A DNA stretch of 64,000 nucleotides from Polymorphospora lycopeni (GCF_042237075.1 NZ_JBCGDC010000024.1:14593-78592), one strand, 5' to 3'. Counted from the first letter of the stretch, positions 42,025 through 50,586 are shown. Numbers and translations are program-made. Notes: generated by a model not told the origin, from the sequence alone.

Positions 42025-42418
42025 CTACGGCTCCTCTTCGAGGCCCGCCCAGCCGCGCGGTGCCTCGGGTTCGCGGTCGACGTCCTCACCGGTGAGGACG
42101 TCGTCGTCGACCGCGGTCTGGTCGTGTTCGTCGGCGAAGTCGCCGTCCTTCTCGGCGCTGGAGGGGGTCGGCCGGGTCGCGTCCGATCCGGTGGCATCCG
42201 GGCCGGTCGCCTGTTCCTCGGTGGCGCCGGGGCGGGTCGCCTCGACCGNCGTCGGCGAAGTCGCCGTCCTTCTCGGCGCTGGAGGGGGTCGGCCGGGTCG
42301 CGTCCGATCCGGTGGCATCCGGGCCGGTCGCCTGTTCCTCGGTGGCGCCGGGGCGGGTCGCCTCGACCGGCTCGCCGAGGGGGGCCAGGAACTCGTCGGC
42401 GGGGTCGTCGCGTTTCAT
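42025..42418 (-). pseudogene. Acidic hypothetical protein, reading frame broken by an N and a 120-base duplication
   Basis: The start ATG 42418 has GAGGAG six bases upstream (second of two ATGs). The first half reads MKRDDPADEFLAPLGEPVEA and continues with a threonine/alanine/glutamate-rich stretch; the second half ends DVDREPEAPRGWAGLEEEP. The single N at 42249 between two identical 120-base copies shifts the frame. With one copy removed the protein is about 90 residues, continuous and acidic. I therefore regard it as an intact gene damaged by the assembly, not a true pseudogene. Family not recognised. Confidence 0.65.
42129..42369. repeat. Two identical 120-base copies flanking an N
   Basis: 42129-42248 and 42250-42369 are the same sequence, separated by the only ambiguous base in the window (42249). 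Either contig ends overlap and were not merged, or a genuine tandem 40-codon repeat was collapsed; 120 is divisible by three. Confidence 0.9.
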
Positions 42419-42521
42419 GTTCATCTCCTCGGTACGGCACCGGTCGGCCGGCGGCCCGGTGACCGGTCGGGCCGTGGCCGGTTGGGCGGGGCGGGGGAGT
42501 GGCGGTGACCGCCGGTACCGG

Positions 42522-42728
42522 TCAGGCGACGCTGCCGCCCAGCAGGTCGGCGGCCTCGTCGATGGCGTACTCGCCCTCGGGCATCGCACCGATGCGGGTG
42601 AGTAGGCCGGCGGGCAGGTCGGCGGCGACGGCCCGCCGGTAGATCTCCGCCTGGGTGACCCGCTCCTGCCCGAAGTAGATGTCGTCAAGCAGCCGGTCGA
42701 GGTCGCGGTTGGGCAGTTCGTCGGTCAC
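42522..42728 (-). CDS. Small DUF2795-like protein
   Basis: A 68-residue protein whose second half, TQAEIYRRAVAADLPAGLLT then RIGAMPEGEYAIDEAADLLG, resembles DUF2795, a small helical domain seen in actinobacteria. The first half (ELPNRDLDRLLDDIYFGQER) is acidic. The function is unknown. It precedes the acidic protein gene on the same strand by about 100 bases. The call rests on length, start, and coding composition as well as the family-like pattern. Confidence 0.6.
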   Translation of the reverse strand: MTDELPNRDLDRLLDDIYFGQERVTQAEIYRRAVAADLPAGLLTRIGAMPEGEYAIDEAADLLGGSVA

Positions 42729-42935
42729 GGTGGATCAGCTACCCCGGTTCCGGAGCAGCAAACGCTGTGACGGGCGGCACAGAACGGGCCGGAACACCGG
42801 CGGGGGGACGGCGGTTGTACCCACCGTCGGCGTGTCCAGTGTCCCCGGGCCTCACCCAACTGCCTTCGCGGAATACCGTCCGGCTGGAGCCGCGTCGTGC
42901 CACTCGCCGAGAGGCGACCTGCACACCGACACCGG
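42729..42935. other. Gene-free stretch upstream of an intrinsic terminator
   Basis: No open frame with local coding style. The strong terminator at 42936-42974 on the plus strand implies that a transcript ends here, so a short non-coding RNA in this interval is possible. No tRNA-like T-loop or cloverleaf is seen. Confidence 0.4.
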
Positions 42936-42974
42936 GCGCCGCCCAGGGTCACCGCCCTGGGCGGCGCTCTTTTT
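42936..42974 (+). terminator. Rho-independent terminator with no gene upstream
   Basis: Perfect 13-base arms (42936-42948, 42955-42967) with a six-base loop are followed by TCTTTTT. Such a textbook T-tailed terminator is uncommon in this genome type and no plus-strand gene ends near it. Confidence 0.85.
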
Positions 42975-43138
42975 CGTCCCGCACCCCGCCAGCGGGTCGG
43001 GGGTCGGGGATAGTACGGCAGATCGACCATTTCTCATCATATGGTGAACTGTCCGGATTACCCTCGGAGCAGCATGATCCCGGCAGGGCGGCCCACGAAC
43101 CGGTCCGCGGGGGTGCCGGGCTGCTTCGAGGAGGAGTC

Positions 43139-43423
43139 ATGATCGGCACAATCCTGTGGGCGCTCATCGCCGGCACGATCATCGGCATGCTGGGCCGGCT
43201 GCTGCTGCCCGGCCGGCAGAACATCTCGATCTGGGTCACCATCGGCGTCGGCGTGGCGGCCGCGCTGCTCGGCGGCATCATCGCCGACGTCTTCGGGGTG
43301 GGCGAAACCGCCGGCATCGACTGGATCCGGCACGCGATCCAGGTCGGGCTCGCGGTGCTGTTCGTCTACATCGCCGCCCGCCTGACCGGCAGCCGGCCCG
43401 CCGGTGGCCGGACGCCGCGCTGA
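43139..43423 (+). CDS. GlsB/YeaQ/YmgE family stress-response membrane protein
   Basis: A 94-residue transglycosylase-associated protein: MIGTILWALIAGTIIGMLGR, LLPGRQNISIWVTIGVGVAA, LLGGIIADVFGVGETAGIDW and a third segment VGLAVLFVYIAARL. Three membrane segments and the glycine-rich motifs fit the family. GAGGAG lies five bases before ATG 43139. A role in envelope stress is known for family members, the mechanism is not. Confidence 0.93.
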   Translation: MIGTILWALIAGTIIGMLGRLLLPGRQNISIWVTIGVGVAAALLGGIIADVFGVGETAGIDWIRHAIQVGLAVLFVYIAARLTGSRPAGGRTPR

Positions 43424-43513
43424 CCCCTCGCCGCCGCGGCGAAACGTCCGCGCACGTGACCCGTACGCCGGACCCGGGCGGGCATCCGGTCCGATGCCCG
43501 CCCGGTCGGAAGG

Positions 43514-44602
43514 TCACGCCTGAGCGGCCCCGATCGTCGTACGGCGGGCGGCCACCGCCGCCGCGAGGGTGGTGAGCACCGAGTCGGTGCGCTCCCAGCT
43601 CATGCAGGCGTCGGTGATCGACTGGCCGTAGACCAGCGGGCGGGTGGGGTCGAGATCCTGCCGGCCCTCGACCAGGAACGACTCCAGCATCACCCCGGTG
43701 ATGCCCCGCTGGCCGGCCGCCAACTGCTCGGCGATGCTCTCCACCACCACCGGCTGCCGGCGGTGGTCCTTGCCGCTGTTGTCGTGGCTCGCGTCGACGA
43801 CCAGCCGCTCCGGCAGACCGGCCGCCCGCAGCAGTGCCAACGATTCCCCGATCGACTCGGCGTCGTAGTTCGGGCCGCCGCGCCCACCACGCAGCACCAG
43901 GTGGCAGTCGGCGTTGCCCCGCGTGTGCAGGATCGCCGGCGTGCCCGACAGGTCGATGCCGGGGAAGACGTGCGGCACCCCGGCCGCCCGGATCGCGTCG
44001 ACCGCGGTGCCGACGCTGCCGTCCGGGCGGTTCTTCATGCCGATCGGCATGGACAGCCCCGACGACAGTTGCCGGTGCACCTGGCTCTCCACCGTCCGGG
44101 CACCGATCGCGCCCCAGGCCACCGTGTCCGCGATGTACTGCGGGGTGATCGGGTCGAGGAACTCGCAGCCGACCGGCAGGCCGAGCCGCAGCACGTCGAG
44201 CAGCAGCGACCGGGCTTTACGCAGGCCGGTGTTGACGTCGCCGGAACCGTCCAGGCCGGGATCGTTGATCAGGCCCTTCCAGCCGACGGTGGAGCGGGGC
44301 TTCTCGAAGTAGACCCGCATCACGATCAGCAGGTCGTCGGCGAGCCGTCCGGCCGTCACCCGCAGCCGGTCGGCGTAGTCCAGGGCCGCGGCCGGATCGT
44401 GTACGGAGCACGGGCCGACGACGACCAGGAGGCGATCGTCGACCCGGTCGAGTACCCGGGCGACGGCTCGTCGACCGTCCAGTACGGCCGTGGTCAACGC
44501 GTCGTCGAGCGGCAGCTCGTGGTGCAGCAGGGCCGGGGTGGTCAGCGGTACGACGCGGTCGATGCGCTGGTCGGTGACCCGGGCGGTGCCGGTGCTGATC
44601 AT
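43514..44602 (-). CDS. aroG: Type I 3-deoxy-7-phosphoheptulonate (DAHP) synthase
   Basis: A 362-residue class I DAHP synthase, the first enzyme of the shikimate pathway (PEP + erythrose 4-phosphate). LLVVVGPCSVHDPAAALDYA, YFEKPRSTVGWKGLINDPGL, CEFLDPITPQY, PIGMKNRPDGSVGTAVDAI and GNADCHLVLRGG are the E. coli AroF/G/H pattern. Many actinomycetes rely on the type II enzyme, so this is probably a second, differently controlled isozyme. Upstream on the same strand lie an aromatic-rich leader peptide and a terminator-like hairpin, so attenuation by aromatic amino acids is likely. The start is ATG 44602. Confidence 0.96.
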   Translation of the reverse strand: MISTGTARVTDQRIDRVVPLTTPALLHHELPLDDALTTAVLDGRRAVARVLDRVDDRLLVVVGPCSVHDPAAALDYADRLRVTAGRLADDLLIVMRVYFEKPRSTVGWKGLINDPGLDGSGDVNTGLRKARSLLLDVLRLGLPVGCEFLDPITPQYIADTVAWGAIGARTVESQVHRQLSSGLSMPIGMKNRPDGSVGTAVDAIRAAGVPHVFPGIDLSGTPAILHTRGNADCHLVLRGGRGGPNYDAESIGESLALLRAAGLPERLVVDASHDNSGKDHRRQPVVVESIAEQLAAGQRGITGVMLESFLVEGRQDLDPTRPLVYGQSITDACMSWERTDSVLTTLAAAVAARRTTIGAAQA

Positions 44603-44675
44603 CGTGGGTAGTCCCTCCGCCAGCCACCCGGGGCCGGTGTCCCGCGGTAGAGCCGGCTGCTCGTCGCATGCGAAA

Positions 44676-44698
44676 GGGCAGGGACGATGCCCCTGCCC
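44676..44698 (-). terminator. Attenuator hairpin in the aroG leader
   Basis: On the minus strand GGGCAGGG-7 bases-CCCTGCCC-TTTCG forms a terminator-like hairpin 31 bases after the leader peptide stop. An outer stem AGAGCCGGC/GCCGGCTCT (44701-44709 with 44649-44657) encloses it. The leader segment GCCCTGG can pair with CCAGGGC, which overlaps the 5' arm, offering an antiterminator. Confidence 0.75.
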
Positions 44699-44728
44699 TG
44701 GCCGGCTCTGGTGTGTGGTGACGTCAGG

Positions 44729-44788
44729 TCATAGCCGAGTCACCGGCACCAGGGCCGGCTGACCAAACCATCGATAGGAGCGCCACAC
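44729..44788 (-). CDS. aroG leader peptide rich in aromatic residues
   Basis: The GTG start at 44788 opens a 19-residue reading MWRSYRWFGQPALVPVTRL and stops at 44731-44729. Residues 2, 5, 7 and 8 are W, Y, W and F: all three aromatic amino acids within eight residues of the start. It is followed by a hairpin and then aroG, the arrangement of a ribosome-controlled attenuator. Starvation for aromatic amino acids would stall the ribosome near codons 5-8 and expose pairing alternatives. Actual translation is an inference from composition and position; the ribosome site before GTG is weak. Confidence 0.8.
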   Translation of the reverse strand: MWRSYRWFGQPALVPVTRL

Positions 44789-44934
44789 GCGGCCAACCCT
44801 ACCCGACCCGGGCCTGCCCGCCCCCCACCGTTCCGCGTCCTGGGACGCCCGCCCGGCGGCCGCGCGGCGCGGATCCCCGGCGCCCCCGCGGTCGCCCGCG
44901 TGGCGGACCGCCCGGCGGGGTATGGAAGGTCGGT

Positions 44935-45159
44935 ATGAGTGCAGAGACCACCGAACGGGACCCGGACCGGGAACGGGCCGAATCGCGAGCGCTCCGCCTG
45001 CTTCCCGAGGAACTGGCGGCCGGCAGCGACGACGCGCGGGCCCAGGCGACGGCCATCCTGGCCGAGTCCGACCGGCGTACGGCGGATCCGGGGGCCGCGC
45101 CCGACACGATCCTGGAACGGCGTACCTCCGAACAGACCGTGACCGAGCCGCCGGACTGA
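44935..45159 (+). CDS. Small hydrophilic protein of unknown function
   Basis: A 74-residue charged protein: RERAESRALRLLPEELAAGS and DDARAQATAILAESDRRT suggest two helices, and the tail is acidic and threonine-rich. GGAAGG lies seven bases before ATG 44935. I do not recognise a family. It is divergent from the aroG leader and convergent with the phosphatase gene. Composition and start signal support a genuine gene. Confidence 0.7.
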   Translation: MSAETTERDPDRERAESRALRLLPEELAAGSDDARAQATAILAESDRRTADPGAAPDTILERRTSEQTVTEPPD

Positions 45160-45189
45160 CCGCATCCCCGGACTGACCGTAGCGCCGGC

Positions 45190-46806
45190 TCAGCCCAGCG
45201 GGAACTCGTCGAAGAGCACCACCGCCGAGTCGGGTTCCCTGGTGTCGAACCGGTACGACCGTACGACGCCGGCCGCCGAGTCGAGGATCGAGAACGCGGT
45301 CACGTCGTTGCTGGCGACGTACGGCAGCGGCCGGCCCGAGGCGTCGGTGAGCGGGGCGACGGTCGGGAGCACCGGCGCCAGCCCGCCCGGATCGCCCTGC
45401 AGCGGGTAGCCGTCCGGGGCGTCGCGCAGGCGGCCGGAGGTCACGTCGTACGCGCCGTAGCTGTTGCCGACGTTCGACGTCTCCAGCCAGTTGACCCCGG
45501 CCGGGGTGCGGAACCGGTTCCAGATGTGCGAGTGGCCGTTGAGCACCAGGTTGACCCCGGCGGCGTCGAACAGCGGCGCCAGGTCGCGCAGGATGTGGTC
45601 CGCCTCGAGCGGGTAGTCGTACCGCACCTCGGTGACCTCGCCGGTCACCTCGTCCCGGACCACCGTCCGTACCGGGTCGGTGTACGCCGGCACCGAGTGC
45701 GTGCCCAGCCCGTGCGCCGGATGGTGGAACATCACCACCCGGTAGCGGGCCGCCCGCGCCGGGCCGCCCGCCAGCTCCCGCTCCAGCCAGGCGAACTGCG
45801 CCGACCCGCGCCGGACCGGTTCGAAGAGGAACTGGCCGCCGCCCCAGCGTTCCGGTGTCGCCAGCCGGTCGGTCGGCTCCCGGTAGCGGCCCTCGCCGCC
45901 GTACCCGCCGTTCGGCCGCCAGACCAGGGTGGCGAAGACCGAGGCGACCCAGACGTCGCCGATCGTGCGCGACCACCAGCGCGGCCCGCCCTCCGGGCTC
46001 GCCGGCAGCGGAAAAAGCTCCGAGTACGTCGTCACGTCCCAGTCGTCCGGTGCCGGATCGTTGAACTGCTCCCCCAGCGTGGTGGCGTCCGACCAGCGGC
46101 CCATCACGTCGTGGTTGCCCGGCGTGGGATAGATCGGGGTGTGCTGGAGGATCGGCGCACCCCGGTAGAGGCGGCCGGCGAGCCGGTGCTCGGCCCGCCC
46201 GCCGAACGCAGCGAAGAAGGCCCGCCCGGTGCCGCTGTCGAACCACTCGCTGGCCCGGTCCGGCACGTTGACCATGTCGCCGGCCATCAGCACCCCGTCC
46301 AGTTCCACCCCGGCGGTCTCGGCGACCTTCTCCAGGTTGGCGGGGACCATCCGCTTGAGCTGGTGGTCGCTGCTCAGCAGCAGGCGTACCGGCTGGTCCG
46401 GGCCGGCGACCGGGGCGAGCCGGTAGGTGGCGGTGACCGTGGCCCGGCCGACCCGGCCGGCGGCGACCACCCGGTACGGCGTACGGCCCGGCGGCAGTTC
46501 GGTGACGGTGGCCAGGTGGCGGTAGACGGGCCGGCGCCGGACCCGGTGGTAGTGCCGGCCGGGCACCCGGGAGTCGGTGTCCTCCCGCATCCGGCTCAGC
46601 GCGGTGGTGACCGCCACGACCCGCCGCCAGCCCGGGCCGTCCGCCTCCGGTCCGGTCGCCGCGGCCAGCGCCGCCGCCTCGGACAAGCCGGACACACCCG
46701 GTCCGACCAGTACCACCTGGACGGGCCCCGGCGACTCGGTGTGCCACACCACATGCGCCCGGTCCGGCCCCGGATCCAGCAGATACGGCGTACACAGAAG
46801 ATCCAC
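45190..46806 (-). CDS. Purple-acid-phosphatase-like metallophosphoesterase
   Basis: About 538 residues: an N-terminal fibronectin-like part (DPGPDRAHVVWHTESPGPVQ, THYR-type strands), then a calcineurin-like core with LLLSSDHQLK, VLMAGDMVN, YPTPGNHDVMG, VVMFHHPAHG and LVLNGHSHIW. These are the five metal-binding motifs. No signal peptide is obvious with the GTG start at 46806, so cytoplasmic location or a misplaced start is possible. Substrate unknown. It diverges from the M16 peptidase pair with 60 bases in between. Confidence 0.87.
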   Translation of the reverse strand: MDLLCTPYLLDPGPDRAHVVWHTESPGPVQVVLVGPGVSGLSEAAALAAATGPEADGPGWRRVVAVTTALSRMREDTDSRVPGRHYHRVRRRPVYRHLATVTELPPGRTPYRVVAAGRVGRATVTATYRLAPVAGPDQPVRLLLSSDHQLKRMVPANLEKVAETAGVELDGVLMAGDMVNVPDRASEWFDSGTGRAFFAAFGGRAEHRLAGRLYRGAPILQHTPIYPTPGNHDVMGRWSDATTLGEQFNDPAPDDWDVTTYSELFPLPASPEGGPRWWSRTIGDVWVASVFATLVWRPNGGYGGEGRYREPTDRLATPERWGGGQFLFEPVRRGSAQFAWLERELAGGPARAARYRVVMFHHPAHGLGTHSVPAYTDPVRTVVRDEVTGEVTEVRYDYPLEADHILRDLAPLFDAAGVNLVLNGHSHIWNRFRTPAGVNWLETSNVGNSYGAYDVTSGRLRDAPDGYPLQGDPGGLAPVLPTVAPLTDASGRPLPYVASNDVTAFSILDSAAGVVRSYRFDTREPDSAVVLFDEFPLG

Positions 46807-46866
46807 GCGGCCATTATCGGGCCAGCCGTGCCACCCTGCCCGACCGTGATCGGATAGCGTCGGCCC

Positions 46867-48162
46867 ATGTCTGTGACCGGTTATCCGTGGCCGATCGAGA
46901 CCACCCGCCTCGACAACGGGCTCCGGGTGGTCGTCAGCGTGGACCGCAGCGCCCCCGTCGTGGCGGTCAACCTCTGGTACGACGTGGGGTCCAGGCACGA
47001 GCCCGACGGGCAGACCGGATTCGCCCACCTCTTCGAGCACCTGATGTTCGAGGGATCGGTCAACGTGGCCAAGACCGAGCACATGAAACTGATCCAGGGC
47101 TCCGGCGGGTCGCTGAACGCCAGCACCAACCCCGACCGCACCAACTACTTCGACACCGTTCCGGCCGAGCACCTCGCGCTCGCGATGTGGCTGGAGGCCG
47201 ACCGGATGGGTGGCCTGGTGCCGGCGCTGACCCAGGAGACGCTGGACAACCAGCGCGAGGTGGTCAAGAACGAGCGCCGGCAGCGCTACGAGAACGTGCC
47301 GTACGGCGACGCCTGGCTGCGCCTGCTCCCGCTGCTCTACCCACCGGGACACCCGTACCATCACCCGACGATCGGGTCGATGGACGACCTCAACGCCGCC
47401 GACCTGCCGACGTTCCAGGCGTTCCACACCACCTACTACGCGCCGAACAACGCGGTGCTGACCGTCGTCGGCGACACCTCGGCCGACGAGGTGTTCTCCC
47501 TCGCCGAGCGCTACTTCGGGGCGCTGGAGGCACGCCGCGACATCCCCGCCGCGCCCGACGGGCGCCAGGTGCCGGCCACCGGCACCCCGGTCCGCGAGAC
47601 CGTCCGCGCCTCGGTGCCGGCGCCCCGGATCTACCTGAGCCACCGCACCCACCCGTTCGGCAGCCCCGGATACGACGCCCTCACCGTGCTGGCCGCCGTC
47701 CTCGGCAGCGGCCGGGGCAGCCGGCTCTACCAGCGGCTCGCCGACGGCGCCCGGATCGCCCAGCCGGACAACATCGCCGCGTACGGCGTCGATCTGGCGC
47801 ACGCCCCCGCGCCGCTGATCGTGACCGCGACCGCCCGGCCCGGCGTGACCGTCGAGGAGCTGGAGGCCGGGCTCGTCGAACTGCTCGACGAGGTCGCCGC
47901 CGGCGGGGTGACCGAAGCCGAACTCGACCGGGCCAAGGCGCTGCTCACCACGAGCTGGTGGCGCGGGCTGGCCCGGGTCGACGGCCGCGCCGACCTGCTC
48001 AGCCGCTACGCCACCCAGTTCGGCGACCCGGCCCGCGCCGCCGACCGGCTGCCGAACTGGCTCGCCGTCACCACCGACCGGGTGGCCGAGGTCGCCGCCG
48101 AGGTGCTGCGCCCGCAGGACCGGGTCACCCTGACGTATCTGCCCGAGGAGGAGAGCGCGTGA
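46867..48162 (+). CDS. M16 family zinc peptidase, catalytic subunit
   Basis: A 431-residue M16B-type peptidase. The inverted zinc motif HLFEHLMFEG puts H54, E57 and H58 at the usual place, with the third ligand glutamate downstream in NERRQRYENVPYG. GSGGSLNASTNPDRTNYFDT is the family neighbour. It is coupled to a second M16 gene by a four-base overlap. Known M16B enzymes work as such pairs, one half carrying the zinc and the other the substrate-binding residues. It probably degrades short peptides or processing intermediates in the cytoplasm. Confidence 0.95.
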   Translation: MSVTGYPWPIETTRLDNGLRVVVSVDRSAPVVAVNLWYDVGSRHEPDGQTGFAHLFEHLMFEGSVNVAKTEHMKLIQGSGGSLNASTNPDRTNYFDTVPAEHLALAMWLEADRMGGLVPALTQETLDNQREVVKNERRQRYENVPYGDAWLRLLPLLYPPGHPYHHPTIGSMDDLNAADLPTFQAFHTTYYAPNNAVLTVVGDTSADEVFSLAERYFGALEARRDIPAAPDGRQVPATGTPVRETVRASVPAPRIYLSHRTHPFGSPGYDALTVLAAVLGSGRGSRLYQRLADGARIAQPDNIAAYGVDLAHAPAPLIVTATARPGVTVEELEAGLVELLDEVAAGGVTEAELDRAKALLTTSWWRGLARVDGRADLLSRYATQFGDPARAADRLPNWLAVTTDRVAEVAAEVLRPQDRVTLTYLPEEESA

Positions 48163-49508
48163 CGCTCATCAGCGAACGCCCGGCGCCGGGCGAGCCGCGG
48201 TCGTACCGCTTCCCACCGGTCGTCCGGCGGGCCGTGGCCGGCGGCGAGGTCGTCGCCGCGCACCTGCCCGGCCAGAGCCTGGCCGTCGCCACGCTGCTGC
48301 TCGACGCCGGTGCCGGCCGCGAACCACTGGGCCGCGAGGGGCTGGCCGGGGTGGTCGCCAAGGCCCTGGAGGAGGGCACCATCGACCGGGACGCCGCCGC
48401 CTACGCGCTGGCCCTGGAGGGGCTCGGCACCGAGCTGTCGACCAGCGTCGACTGGGACTCGTTCCGGACCACCGTCCAGGTGCCGGTCGACCGCCTCGCG
48501 CCGGCCGTCACCCTGCTCGCCGAGGCGGTCCGTACGCCCCGGCTCGACCCCGCCGACGTCGAGCGGGTACGCGACGACGAGGTCACCTCGCTGCGGATGT
48601 ACTGGGCCAACCCCGGCCCCCGGGCCGACGCCGCCCTGCGGGCCGACCTGTTCGGTGCCGAGGTCCGGCACGGCCGCCCCATGGACGGCGACCCGGAGTC
48701 GGTCGCCGCGCTGACCGTCGACGACATCACCGGCTTCCACGCCGGCTGGCTGCGCCGGCCCGGCACCCTGCTCGTCGCCGGTGACCTGGACCGGATCGAC
48801 CTCGACGCGCTGGCCGCGGCGGCGTTCGCCGGCACCGGCGGCGACCCGGTCGAGGCCGGCGCCCCGATCGACGTCCAGGTACGCACCCAGCGGCGGATCA
48901 TCCTGGTCGACCGGCCCGGGTCGGTGCAGTCGTCGCTGCGGCTCGGCCACACCGCCCCGCCCCGCTCGCACCCCGACTACGTGCCGACGCAGCTCGCCGG
49001 CACCGTGCTCGGCGGCGCCTTCACCTCCCGGCTCAACCACCTCATCCGCGAGGTGCGCGGCTACACGTACGGCATCCGGGCGGACTTCGGGATGTCGCGC
49101 CGGTTCGGCCGCTTCACCGTCAGCTCGAGCGTGCAGACCGCGGTCACCGCACCCGCCCTGGTCGAGGCGGTCGGCGAGATCGCCCGTACGCAGGCCGACG
49201 GGGTCACCGAGGAGGAGCTGGCGGTCGCCCGGTCGTGGCGGGCCGGGCAGCTCTCGGTCGAGCTGCAGACCCCGGCGGCGATCGCGTCGGCGCTGGCCAC
49301 CCTGGTCGTGTACGGCCTGCCCGACGACTACCACGCGCACCTGCGCGAGGCGATGCTGTCGGCGCCGCTGGACGTGGTGTCGGCCGCCGCCGCGGCACAC
49401 CTGCACCCGCACGGGCTGACCCTCGTGGTCGAGGGCGACGTCGCCCTCATCCGCGACGAACTGGTCGCCTCCGGCCTCGGCGAGGTCGTCGACGACGGTC
49501 CGAGGTGA
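48159..49508 (+). CDS. M16 family peptidase, non-catalytic partner
   Basis: A 449-residue M16 protein that lacks the HxxEH motif; the equivalent stretch reads GVVAKALEEGT. The arginine/tyrosine pair that binds substrate in M16 partners is present in HLIREVRGYTYGIRADFG. So it is the structural half of a heterodimer with the preceding gene. GTG 48159 overlaps the upstream stop by four bases (GTGA), implying coupled, equal translation. The C-terminal region is alanine-rich as in other actinobacterial members. Confidence 0.94.
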   Translation: MTLISERPAPGEPRSYRFPPVVRRAVAGGEVVAAHLPGQSLAVATLLLDAGAGREPLGREGLAGVVAKALEEGTIDRDAAAYALALEGLGTELSTSVDWDSFRTTVQVPVDRLAPAVTLLAEAVRTPRLDPADVERVRDDEVTSLRMYWANPGPRADAALRADLFGAEVRHGRPMDGDPESVAALTVDDITGFHAGWLRRPGTLLVAGDLDRIDLDALAAAAFAGTGGDPVEAGAPIDVQVRTQRRIILVDRPGSVQSSLRLGHTAPPRSHPDYVPTQLAGTVLGGAFTSRLNHLIREVRGYTYGIRADFGMSRRFGRFTVSSSVQTAVTAPALVEAVGEIARTQADGVTEEELAVARSWRAGQLSVELQTPAAIASALATLVVYGLPDDYHAHLREAMLSAPLDVVSAAAAAHLHPHGLTLVVEGDVALIRDELVASGLGEVVDDGPR

Positions 49509-49557
49509 TGGGAAAGACCTTGCCGTATCCGTGGGCGGGGTGGGTAGCCTCGCCTGC

Positions 49558-50586
49558 ATGAGGATCGGCATTGTGGGAGCCACCGGCCAGGTCGGTGGCG
49601 TCATGCTGGGGATACTCGCCGAACGGCGGTTCCCGGTGACGGAGTTGCGGTTGTTCGCGTCGGCCCGGTCGGCGGGGCGTACCCTGCCGTGGCAGGACGG
49701 CGAGATCACGGTCGAGGACGCGGAGACCGCCGACTACGGCGGCCTGGACATCGTGCTCTTCTCCGCCGGCAAGGGCACGTCGAAGCAGCTCGCCCCGAAG
49801 GTCGTCGCGGCCGGCGCGGTCGTGATCGACAACTCCTCGGCGTGGCGGATGGACCCCGAGGTGCCGCTGGTCGTCGCCGAGGTCAACCCGCACGCCGCCG
49901 ACGACCGCCCCAGGGGGATCATCGCCAACCCCAACTGCACCACGATGGCGGCGATGCCGATCCTGCGCCCGCTGCACGACGAGGCCGGCCTGGTCAGCCT
50001 GGTCGTCGCCACCTACCAGGCGGTCTCCGGGGCCGGCCTGGCCGGGGTCGCCGAACTGGACGAGCAGGTACGCAAGGTCAGTGACCGGGCCACCGAGCTG
50101 ACCTTCGACGGATCGGCGGCCGAGTTCCCGGCGCCGCGCTCGTTCGCCCGCCCGATCGCCTACAACGTGCTGCCGCTGGCCGGCTCGATCGTCGACGACG
50201 GCTCCGAGGAGACCGACGAGGAGCAGAAGCTCCGCAACGAGAGCCGCAAGATCCTCGAGATCCCCGACCTGTTGGTGTCCGGCACCTGCGTCCGCGTACC
50301 CGTCTTCACCGGCCACTCGTTGCAGGTCAACGCCCGGTTCGCCCGGCCGCTCACCCCGGCCCGGGCCCGCGAGCTGCTCGCCGACGCCCCCGGGGTCGAG
50401 CTGTCCGACGTACCGACGCCGCTCGCGGCGGCCGGCCAGGACCCGACGTACGTGGGCCGGTTCCGGGTCGACGAGACCGTCGACAACGGGCTGTCGTTCT
50501 TCTGCTCCAACGACAACCTGCGCAAGGGTGCGGCGCTCAACGCCGTACAGATCGCCGAGCTGCTGGCCGCGCGCAGTGCCGGCTGA
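49558..50586 (+). CDS. asd: Aspartate-semialdehyde dehydrogenase
   Basis: A 342-residue enzyme that reduces aspartyl phosphate to aspartate semialdehyde for lysine/diaminopimelate, threonine and methionine synthesis. NADP site GIVGATGQVGG is at residues 4-14, catalytic cysteine C127 in NPNCTTM, and the active-site region YQAVSGAGLAGVAELDEQ follows. VPVFTGHSLQVNARF holds the conserved histidine. The aspartokinase gene, often just upstream, is absent. ATG 49558 has no ribosome site, but a possible -10 (TAGCCT, 49545-49550) suggests a leaderless mRNA. It overlaps the next gene by 11 bases. Confidence 0.97.
   Translation: MRIGIVGATGQVGGVMLGILAERRFPVTELRLFASARSAGRTLPWQDGEITVEDAETADYGGLDIVLFSAGKGTSKQLAPKVVAAGAVVIDNSSAWRMDPEVPLVVAEVNPHAADDRPRGIIANPNCTTMAAMPILRPLHDEAGLVSLVVATYQAVSGAGLAGVAELDEQVRKVSDRATELTFDGSAAEFPAPRSFARPIAYNVLPLAGSIVDDGSEETDEEQKLRNESRKILEIPDLLVSGTCVRVPVFTGHSLQVNARFARPLTPARARELLADAPGVELSDVPTPLAAAGQDPTYVGRFRVDETVDNGLSFFCSNDNLRKGAALNAVQIAELLAARSAG

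Noticed and set aside
42780..42935. tRNA or known structured RNA before the orphan terminator
   Set aside because: No T-loop, anticodon arm or cloverleaf spacing; no match to RNA families I know.
46887..48158. Long open frame parallel to the M16 catalytic gene
   Set aside because: Arginine- and proline-rich shadow of the true M16 gene in another frame; only its last part from 48159 is the second M16 gene.
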